Shown in pieces: positions 1-5,764 of a stretch of 5,764 nucleotides of DNA; the first letter of the stretch is position 1, and the number at the start of each line of letters is the position of its first letter. The translations under genes and the position numbers were made by a program. Origin of the DNA: Bacillota bacterium (GTDB lineage: Bacteria > Bacillota > Bacilli > Bacillales_B > DSM-18226). The notes under the pieces were generated by a model. It worked only from the letters and a program-made list of their open reading frames with translations. It was not told the DNA's origin and made no database searches. Location: the NCBI GenBank assembly GCA_030705665.1, contig JAUZQA010000285.1:1-5764 (forward strand). Reading direction: 5' to 3'.

Positions 1-1395
<1,395 letters not shown>

Positions 1396-1401
1396 GAGGT
1401 G
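1396..1401 (+). promoter_or_regulatory. Ribosome binding site deciding the GTG start of camS
   Basis: GAGGTG follows directly on the ligA TAA stop and lies 8 nt before the GTG at 1410. No ATG is available nearby in this frame (the next methionine is residue 66, past the signal peptide), so this site supports the GTG start. The 14-nt gap between the genes has no room for a promoter and suggests co-transcription. Confidence 0.75.
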
Positions 1402-1409
1402 TTAACGAC

Positions 1410-2528
1410 GTGAGAAAACTCTCATTACTCGCCTTTTCTCTGATCTTTTTGCTAAGTGCATGCAGTGCACCAAATTTTCAAAAGCAAAATGATGTGGTTC
1501 AAACGAACAAAAAGTCAAATGGGAAATCGATAATTCCAAAGTATAAAATTTCTGGCGATTATTATCAAACCATTTTGCCGTTTGTACCGGGAGCAACACG
1601 AGGCATGGTCGTAAGTAATTTAAATACTAGATATGATATTGATGAATTTGAAACAGGATTAATGAGAGTAGCCCAAAGAAAATTTAATCCAAGCAAATAT
1701 TTTTTCCGTGAAGGTCAGGAAATCTCCAAGACTGCTGCAACATCATGGCTCGGGCGAAAAATGGATTCAAATAAAGATGGGCTGAATCCGACTGATACAG
1801 CTGGGGATAATTCAACCCCTATGTATTTGTCCCAAATTTTAGAACATGACTATATGGTGAAAGACAACAATAATACGGTGAAGCTTGGCGGGATCGTTAT
1901 TGGCCTTGCATTAAATTCCACCTATTATTACCAAACTGTCCAGTATGGCCCTACCTATGAAAAACCTATCTCAGATCAAGATCTGACTGCCCAAGGGAAA
2001 GAAATGGCACAAGAAATCTTAACCAAATTGAGAGACATGAAAGATCTAAAAGATATTCCGATTACGTTTGCTTTATTTAAAGCACAAAGTAAGTCTTCGG
2101 TTATCCCGGGAAACTTTTTTTCTTATAATGAAGTTGATAACAGCAGTTCAAGCTTAGGCAGTTGGAACAGTATTAATGAAAAGTATTCCTTATTTCCTTC
2201 TACTGAAGCACAAAATGACCATCGTGATGATTTGACATCATTCTTAAACTTCAAACAGGACGTCGAACAATACTTCCCTAATTTCAATGGTGTCATTGGG
2301 AAGGCGTTCTATGTAGATGATCAGCTTCAAAATCTTGATATTAACATTCCAATTCAGTTCTATGGAAAAACAGAAGCTATTGGTTTCACCCAATATGTAA
2401 CAGGATTGGTGATGGAGCACTTTCCAAAATATATTGCTGTCACGGTAAACGTGAGTTCCGTTGATGGTCCGGAAGCATTGATTGAACGTAAAGCCAATCA
2501 AAGTGAACCATATGTGCATATCTATTAG
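1410..2528 (+). CDS. camS: CamS family lipoprotein (sex pheromone cAM373 precursor family, YerH-like)
   Basis: This 372-residue protein is predicted to be exported and lipid-anchored to the outer face of the membrane. The N-terminus has a short positive region (MRK), a hydrophobic core, and a lipobox LSAC with the lipidated cysteine at residue 18. A polar Asn/Lys/Gln-rich linker (about 19-45) precedes a globular domain from SGDYYQTILPF (48-58) to the C-terminus, including PFVPGATRGM and LGGIVIGLALNSTYYY. These, with the position right after ligA, match the CamS family (B. subtilis YerH). The founding staphylococcal member releases a pheromone-like peptide from its signal sequence; the role of the mature lipoprotein is not established. 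The residues just before Cys18 are LIFLLSA, comparable to the staphylococcal AIFILAA (from memory). The gene starts with GTG, 14 nt after ligA, and ends at a strong terminator, so it is probably the last gene of the ligase operon. Family confidence is high; function is unknown. Confidence 0.92.
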   Translation: MRKLSLLAFSLIFLLSACSAPNFQKQNDVVQTNKKSNGKSIIPKYKISGDYYQTILPFVPGATRGMVVSNLNTRYDIDEFETGLMRVAQRKFNPSKYFFREGQEISKTAATSWLGRKMDSNKDGLNPTDTAGDNSTPMYLSQILEHDYMVKDNNNTVKLGGIVIGLALNSTYYYQTVQYGPTYEKPISDQDLTAQGKEMAQEILTKLRDMKDLKDIPITFALFKAQSKSSVIPGNFFSYNEVDNSSSSLGSWNSINEKYSLFPSTEAQNDHRDDLTSFLNFKQDVEQYFPNFNGVIGKAFYVDDQLQNLDINIPIQFYGKTEAIGFTQYVTGLVMEHFPKYIAVTVNVSSVDGPEALIERKANQSEPYVHIY

Positions 2529-2540
2529 TTTATCCTTAGC

Positions 2541-2574
2541 GCAAGTACCTGAATAATTGGTACTTGCTTTTTTT
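2541..2574 (+). terminator. Intrinsic terminator of the ligA-camS unit
   Basis: A perfect 9-bp stem, GCAAGTACC (2541-2549) with GGTACTTGC (2559-2567), encloses a 9-nt loop and is followed directly by seven T (2568-2574). It starts 12 nt after the camS stop. This separates camS from nirB transcriptionally and means nirBD needs its own promoter. Confidence 0.92.
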
Positions 2575-2590
2575 ATATAATTATTATGAC

Positions 2591-2616
2591 AATAATGTGA
2601 AATTATTCACATTATT
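2591..2616. promoter_or_regulatory. Distal Fnr-type box upstream of nirB, also fitting Rex
   Basis: TGTGAAATTATTCACA (2596-2611) is a perfect TGTGA-N6-TCACA palindrome, the consensus known for Fnr in Bacillus. The dyad extends to 10-bp arms, AATAATGTGA (2591-2600) and TCACATTATT (2607-2616). The core TGTGAA-N4-TTCACA with an A/T-only centre also matches the Rex operator (TTGTGAA-W4-TTCACAA) at all positions except the two outermost. It is centred at 2603.5, about -71.5 relative to the inferred start and exactly 30 bp above the proximal box. The sequence is clear; which protein binds is inferred. Confidence 0.75.
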
Positions 2617-2625
2617 ATTCGAAAA

Positions 2626-2641
2626 TGTGACGTACTTCACA
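2626..2641. promoter_or_regulatory. Proximal Fnr-type box, about -41.5 of the nirB promoter
   Basis: TGTGACGTACTTCACA is a second perfect TGTGA-N6-TCACA palindrome, centred at 2633.5. With the -10 box at 2664-2669 and a start near 2675-2676, its centre falls at about -41.5 to -42.5, the usual place for an Fnr/CRP-family activator touching RNA polymerase. Unlike the distal box, its centre breaks the left Rex half-site (TGTGAC), so Fnr is the better candidate. Confidence 0.8.
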
Positions 2642-2676
2642 AATTTTTAGTATGACTTGAGTTTACAATATTCACA
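2641..2676 (+). promoter_or_regulatory. Probable nirB promoter with weak -35
   Basis: TACAAT at 2664-2669 differs from the -10 consensus at one base. The hexamer 17 nt upstream (AAATTT, 2641-2646) is a poor -35, as expected for an activator-dependent promoter with the Fnr box covering this region. The start would be near 2676, giving a leader of about 66 nt. A lone TTCACA half-site (2671-2676) overlaps the presumed start. The start site is inferred from spacing only. Confidence 0.6.
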
Positions 2677-2698
2677 TAGAGAAAACGTCAATCAAGCG

Positions 2699-2715
2699 AT
2701 ATTTAAATATAAATC
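2699..2715. promoter_or_regulatory. AT-rich palindrome in the nirB leader, candidate NsrR/ResD site
   Basis: ATATTTAAATAT (2699-2710) is a perfect 12-bp palindrome continuing into AAAT. Its right side resembles the TTAAATATA-rich operators described for NsrR and ResD at B. subtilis nasD and hmp, but the left half matches poorly. It lies about +24 to +40 of the inferred start, a place suited to repression. In AT-rich DNA such a palindrome can occur by chance, so confidence is low. Confidence 0.3.
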
Positions 2716-2725
2716 ACGAATCAAT

Positions 2726-2734
2726 AAAGGAGAG
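2726..2734 (+). promoter_or_regulatory. Ribosome binding site of nirB
   Basis: AAAGGAGAG lies just before the ATG at 2742, with 9 nt between AGGAG and the start codon. It is a strong Shine-Dalgarno sequence and fixes the start, which also leaves the normal short lead-in to the first FAD-binding GxGxxG motif. Confidence 0.85.
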
Positions 2735-2741
2735 ATCAACG

Positions 2742-5174
2742 ATGAATAAGAAAAAGCTTGTCATGATCGGGAATGGAATGGCCGGTGTAAGAACAATTGA
2801 AGAAATTATCAAGATTGCACCTGAAAAATTTGAAATTACTATTTTTGGGAAAGAGCCATACCCAAACTACAATCGTATTAAACTATCCAACATCCTCCAA
2901 GGGGATACAAGTTTTGATGAGATTATCATCAATTCATTAGAATGGTATGAAGAAAACCAAATTCAATTATATACAGGTGAGACTGTCGAAAAAATAGATG
3001 TACAAGCAAAGCAAGTGATGACCGCAAACGGCCTTGTTGCAGCGTACGATGAACTGATCATCGCAACAGGTTCTGAGTCGTTTATTTTACCAATCCCAGG
3101 TGCAGACAAAAAAGGGGTAACAGGTTTTCGTGATATCAATGATTGTGAAATGATGATCAATCAGGCCCGTGATTATAAAAAGGCAGTCGTTATTGGTGGA
3201 GGACTGCTTGGACTTGAAGCAGCCAGAGGCTTGCTGAACCTGGGTATGGAGGTTGAAGTAGTACACTTAATGGCGGATTTAATGGAGCGCCAGCTTGATC
3301 CCGTTGCATCATCGATGTTGAAAAAAGAACTTGAGCGGCAGGGTATGAAATTCTTAATGGAAAAAGCAACGGTTGAGATTCTCGGAGATGATCGGGTTAC
3401 AGGTCTCCGCTTTAAAGATGGAACAGAAACCAAAGCCGATTTGGTTGTCATGGCGATTGGAATTAAACCGAATACGCAAATCGCAAAAAGCAGTGGTATT
3501 TCTGTTAACCGGGGAATTATGGTTAACGACTTTATGGAAACAGCTGTGGAAAATATATACGCAGTTGGGGAATGTGCTGAACACCGTGAGATTGTCTACG
3601 GTCTTGTTGCTCCACTTTATGAGCAAGGAAAAGTGCTGGCAAGCAAAATCTGCGGCAATGAAACAAATCCATATGAAGGCTCTATTACTGGTACGCAATT
3701 AAAGGTTGCGGGAGTAGACTTGTTCTCAGCGGGAGAAATTTTTGAAGATAACACAACAAAAGCGATTAAAATTCATAATGATTTTGATGGAGTATATAAA
3801 AAAATTCTTATCAGAGATAACAATATCGTCGGGGTTGTTCTCTATGGTGATACGAAAGACAGCACCAAGCTATTCCGAATGCTGACCAAAAAAGAAGACA
3901 TTAGCGGCATGACAAGTACTTCGATTCTTCAAGCGCAAGATGGCGGCGGCGACAGCAACGATGTAGCATCAATGCCGGATGATGAATTAATTTGCGGCTG
4001 TAACGGTGTGACAAAAGGTTCAATTGTTGAAGCCATTCACTCTCAGGGTTTAACTACCCTTGATCAAGTAAGTCAATGCACCAATGCAGGCCGTTCATGC
4101 GGCCGCTGCAAACCAATGGTGAGTCAAATTTTAGCCCATACCCTTGGTGATAAATTTGATGCATCCGCTCAAAAGACCAGCCTTTGCGGCTGTACTACTT
4201 TAAGCCGCGATGAAGTAGTTGCTGAAATTAAGGAAAAAGGCTTAACAACGATTAAAGAAGTTATGAATGTGCTCGAATGGAAAAATGAAGAAGGCTGCAC
4301 AAAATGCCGCCCTGCCCTTAACTATTTACTTGGCATGATCCACATGGATGAGTACAAAGATGACCGTGATTCCCGTCTCGTCAATGAAAAAATGCATGCT
4401 AACATTCAAAAGGACGGAACATATACGGTTATTCCAAGAATGTATGGCGGAGTAACAACAGCACAAGATTTGAAAACAATCGGGGAAGTTGCTGAAAAAT
4501 ACAATGTACCACTTGTTAAATTAACAGGTGGCCAGCGAATTGGTTTATTTGGTGTTAAAAAAGAAGATTTACCTGACATCTGGGCTGATCTTGATATGCC
4601 GTCAGGATATGCATATGGTAAAACGCTAAGAACGGTAAAAACATGTGTAGGCGCAAAATACTGCCGCTACGGAACGCAAGATTCAATGGCATTAGGAATT
4701 GAACTTGAGAAGAAGTTTGAACGTCTGGATACACCACATAAGGTAAAAATGGGCGTATCTGCCTGCCCAAGAAACTGTTCTGAGGCTGGAATTAAAGACT
4801 TAGGTGTTGTAGGCATTGATGGAGGCTGGGAGATTTACGTCGGCGGAAACGGCGGGGTTGATCTTCGTCCTGGTGATCACTTGATTACGGTAAAAACACA
4901 GGATGAGGTTATGGAAATCGCTGGTGCTTACCTCCAATATTATCGAGAAACAGCTAATTATTTAGAGAGAACATCAAAATGGCTTGAACGAGTAGGACTT
5001 CAACAGGTTCAGGAAGTTTTGGCAAACGAAGAAACGAGAAAAGCATTGAATGAGCGTATGGACAAGACACTAAGCAAGTATATTGAACCTTGGAATGAAG
5101 CCATCCAAAGTGAAGAAATTCAACACAAATATTATGCCAAGCATGAGATTTTAGTAGGGAGTGAATCAAAATGA
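2742..5174 (+). CDS. nirB: Nitrite reductase [NAD(P)H] large subunit NirB (NasD)
   Basis: NirB catalyses the six-electron reduction of nitrite to ammonium in the cytoplasm: NAD(P)H electrons pass through FAD and iron-sulfur centres to sirohaem. At 810 residues it has the usual length (B. subtilis NasD is about 805). Visible in order: FAD-binding GNGMAG (10-15); ATGS (108-111); NAD(P)H-binding GGGLLGLEAA (152-161); YAVGECAEH (273-281) near the end of the flavin module; two BFD-like [2Fe-2S] domains with C418/C420/C453/C456 and C482/C484/C519/C522; the nitrite/sulfite reductase ferredoxin-like half domain (about 551-620, with IPRMYGGVTT and TGGQRIGLFGVKKEDLP); and the sirohaem/[4Fe-4S] module with C635-x5-C641 and C675-x3-C679. 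No key residue is missing. The gene overlaps nirD by 4 bp and has its own promoter with two Fnr-type boxes, suggesting anaerobic induction. Whether it serves assimilation, ammonifying respiration or nitrite detoxification cannot be read from the protein alone. Confidence 0.97.
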   Translation: MNKKKLVMIGNGMAGVRTIEEIIKIAPEKFEITIFGKEPYPNYNRIKLSNILQGDTSFDEIIINSLEWYEENQIQLYTGETVEKIDVQAKQVMTANGLVAAYDELIIATGSESFILPIPGADKKGVTGFRDINDCEMMINQARDYKKAVVIGGGLLGLEAARGLLNLGMEVEVVHLMADLMERQLDPVASSMLKKELERQGMKFLMEKATVEILGDDRVTGLRFKDGTETKADLVVMAIGIKPNTQIAKSSGISVNRGIMVNDFMETAVENIYAVGECAEHREIVYGLVAPLYEQGKVLASKICGNETNPYEGSITGTQLKVAGVDLFSAGEIFEDNTTKAIKIHNDFDGVYKKILIRDNNIVGVVLYGDTKDSTKLFRMLTKKEDISGMTSTSILQAQDGGGDSNDVASMPDDELICGCNGVTKGSIVEAIHSQGLTTLDQVSQCTNAGRSCGRCKPMVSQILAHTLGDKFDASAQKTSLCGCTTLSRDEVVAEIKEKGLTTIKEVMNVLEWKNEEGCTKCRPALNYLLGMIHMDEYKDDRDSRLVNEKMHANIQKDGTYTVIPRMYGGVTTAQDLKTIGEVAEKYNVPLVKLTGGQRIGLFGVKKEDLPDIWADLDMPSGYAYGKTLRTVKTCVGAKYCRYGTQDSMALGIELEKKFERLDTPHKVKMGVSACPRNCSEAGIKDLGVVGIDGGWEIYVGGNGGVDLRPGDHLITVKTQDEVMEIAGAYLQYYRETANYLERTSKWLERVGLQQVQEVLANEETRKALNERMDKTLSKYIEPWNEAIQSEEIQHKYYAKHEILVGSESK
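5156..5164 (+). promoter_or_regulatory. Ribosome binding site of nirD inside the end of nirB
   Basis: AGGGAGTGA lies within the last codons of nirB and ends 6 nt before the nirD ATG at 5171. With the ATGA stop/start overlap it points to translational coupling of the two subunits. Confidence 0.75.
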
Positions 5175-5491
5175 ACCAAACCATTACACGTGTAGCAGTG
5201 GCTCGTTATTCTGAACTGCCCTTAAAAGCTGGATATGCAGTGAATATCAACGATACTAATTTAGGTTTATTTAAGCTGACCGATGGCACGGTGCGGGCAA
5301 TTGAAAACCGCAGCCCCAACCCAAGGGGCGGGATCCTATCAGACGGTCTTGTCAGCGGTGAATATATTTTTGATGCCATCTATGACTGGAAAATATCTTT
5401 GATCGATGGAAAGGTTCAAGCCCCTGATGAAGGCCAAGTGAGGATTTATCCCGTCGAGGTTGAAGAAGATATCGTTTATATACTGAAATAA
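5171..5491 (+). CDS. nirD: Nitrite reductase small subunit NirD (NasE), Rieske fold without cluster ligands
   Basis: NirD is the small partner of NirB in cytoplasmic NADH-dependent nitrite reductase. The 106-residue length, the overlap with nirB and the sequence pattern (FKLTDGTVRAIENR, GILSDGLVSGEYIFDAIYDW, KVQAPDEGQVRIYPVEVE) fit a Rieske-type beta fold of the NirD/NasE family. The segments where a true Rieske protein has CxH and CxxH read S48-P-N50 and D68-A-I-Y71, so all four [2Fe-2S] ligands are absent while the framing residues (ENR before, GG..LS.G.VSGEY between, DWK after) remain. It should therefore bind no cluster and probably acts structurally or in assembly. Loss of ligands is known in some NirD proteins, for example enterobacterial ones. 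A good ribosome site and the ATGA overlap with nirB fix the start. A terminator follows about 60 nt downstream, so nirD appears to be the last gene of the operon. Confidence 0.93.
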   Translation: MNQTITRVAVARYSELPLKAGYAVNINDTNLGLFKLTDGTVRAIENRSPNPRGGILSDGLVSGEYIFDAIYDWKISLIDGKVQAPDEGQVRIYPVEVEEDIVYILK

Positions 5492-5492
5492 C

Positions 5493-5542
5493 CTCTTATG
5501 TGACCGAACGAGCGCGAAAAGGAAGGTCAAGGTAACATAGAG
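5493..5542. repeat. Imperfect inverted repeat downstream of nirD
   Basis: TATGTGACC (5497-5505) pairs with GGTAACATA (5531-5539) with one mismatch, and with a one-base bulge the stem extends to CTCT (5493-5496) with AGAG (5539-5542). A smaller alternative stem is GACC (5502-5505) with GGTC (5525-5528). The loop is purine-rich. There is no T tract, so it is not itself a terminator. It could be a 3'-UTR structure or a copy of a small dispersed hairpin element. Confidence 0.4.
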
Positions 5543-5552
5543 AAAAGAATCT

Positions 5553-5590
5553 AGAGGAGGGGGCAGCTATACAAAGGTCTCCCTCTTTTT
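5553..5590 (+). terminator. Probable intrinsic terminator of nirBD
   Basis: GAGGGGG (5557-5563) pairs with CTCCCTC (5579-5585) through seven pairs including one G-U. The stem is extended below by AGAG (5553-5556) against the T run, the loop is 15 nt, and TTTTT follows at 5586-5590. The stem is less regular than the camS terminator, but the placement after nirD and the T tract support the call. Confidence 0.7.
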
Positions 5591-5603
5591 AATAATTTAA
5601 CAG

Positions 5604-5639
5604 TGGAATTTTATAAGTAATGAGGTTATAATTTAATTC
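5604..5639 (+). promoter_or_regulatory. Possible sigma-A promoter near the right edge
   Basis: TATAAT at 5627-5632 is a perfect -10. At 17-bp spacing the upstream hexamer TGGAAT (5604-5609) matches only three -35 positions. The region is AT-rich, so chance is possible, but it sits just after the nirBD terminator where a new unit could begin. Its target would be the small ORF at 5662 or a gene beyond the window. Confidence 0.35.
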
Positions 5640-5648
5640 ACAGTAAAC

Positions 5649-5678
5649 AGGGTGGATATATATGTTTTTATCCAACCT
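5649..5678. repeat. Inverted repeat enclosing a start codon and its ribosome site
   Basis: AGGGTGGATA (5649-5658) and TATCCAACCT (5669-5678) form a 10-bp stem with a single G/A mismatch and a 10-nt loop. The left arm contains the Shine-Dalgarno-like AGGGTGG and the loop contains the ATG at 5662. It lies about 10 to 40 nt after the presumed start of the upstream promoter. It could be a DNA operator or an RNA hairpin limiting translation. Confidence 0.4.
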
Positions 5679-5727
5679 AGGAATTCACTTTAAAAAGATT
5701 ACTATTGAAACAGTAAATCATGCATAA
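5662..5727 (+). CDS. Doubtful 21-codon ORF
   Basis: An ATG at 5662 opens 21 codons ending in TAA at 5725-5727 (peptide begins MFLSNLGIHFKKI). AGGGTGG at 5649-5655 could serve as ribosome site, 6 nt upstream, and a TATAAT box lies at 5627-5632. The peptide has no recognisable family, signal or membrane segment. An ORF this short is expected by chance; only the coincidence of promoter, ribosome site and enclosing inverted repeat makes it worth listing. Confidence 0.18.
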   Translation: MFLSNLGIHFKKITIETVNHA

Positions 5728-5764
5728 TAAAAATAACGATGTGGAGTACTTAGCGCAAGCACCC

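Noticed and set aside
2244..2519. A 91-codon - strand frame opposite the end of camS
   Set aside because: It mirrors the camS coding frame, has no ribosome site and no recognisable product.
2596..2641. Possible TnrA box (TGTNA-N7-TNACA) upstream of nirB
   Set aside because: Both palindromes have a 6-bp spacer (16 bp in total), whereas the TnrA box needs 7 (17 bp). I found no other good TnrA match in the intergenic region.
3354..3698. A 114-codon open frame on the - strand inside nirB
   Set aside because: It is antisense to a conserved region of nirB, its peptide looks like a shadow translation, and no promoter or ribosome site supports it.
3373..3702. A 109-codon open frame on the + strand inside nirB
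   Set aside because: It lies wholly within the well-conserved nirB coding sequence in another frame, lacks a convincing ribosome site and shows no family resemblance.
4002..4320. Duplicated BFD-like iron-sulfur domains as an unusual fusion in NirB
   Set aside because: Two CxC...CxxC modules in tandem, the second ending in a CRPALNY-type motif, are as far as I know the normal NirB layout.

Overview
The window reads as chromosomal DNA from a low- to mid-GC Bacillaceae-type Firmicute. The gene order ligA-camS, the strong AGGAG-type ribosome binding sites, the lipoprotein signal and the protein sequences all fit a Bacillus-like genus. I cannot name the species. All supported genes lie on the + strand; I found nothing convincing on the - strand.

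Layout: (1) 1-1395 is the 3' two-thirds of ligA, NAD-dependent DNA ligase, entering from the left edge without its start. (2) 1410-2528 is a camS-type lipoprotein gene with a GTG start, 14 nt after the ligA stop and probably co-transcribed with it. A strong intrinsic terminator (2541-2574) closes this unit. (3) 2575-2741 is a compact regulatory region with two perfect TGTGA-N6-TCACA boxes exactly 30 bp apart. The proximal box is placed at about -41.5 relative to a good TACAAT -10 box, and an AT-rich palindrome lies in the leader. (4) 2742-5174 and 5171-5491 are nirB (nasD) and nirD (nasE), the large and small subunits of NADH-dependent sirohaem nitrite reductase, coupled by a 4-bp ATGA overlap. 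(5) 5492-5764 is non-coding or nearly so: an imperfect hairpin, a terminator, a possible promoter, and an inverted repeat around a doubtful 21-codon ORF.

Functionally there are two unrelated units. The first is the end of a housekeeping DNA replication/repair operon (ligase) with an attached surface lipoprotein whose signal peptide resembles the source of the cAM373 family of peptide pheromones. The second is a self-contained nitrite-to-ammonia module, nirBD, whose promoter architecture suggests activation by Fnr under oxygen limitation and perhaps redox (Rex) or nitric-oxide (NsrR/ResD) input. No sirohaem synthesis gene (nasF type) follows nirD before the terminator.

The window does not show a clearly new biological system. 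The best leads are the tandem Fnr/Rex-like boxes, a NirD that has lost all four Rieske cluster ligand positions, and the small structured elements downstream of nirD.
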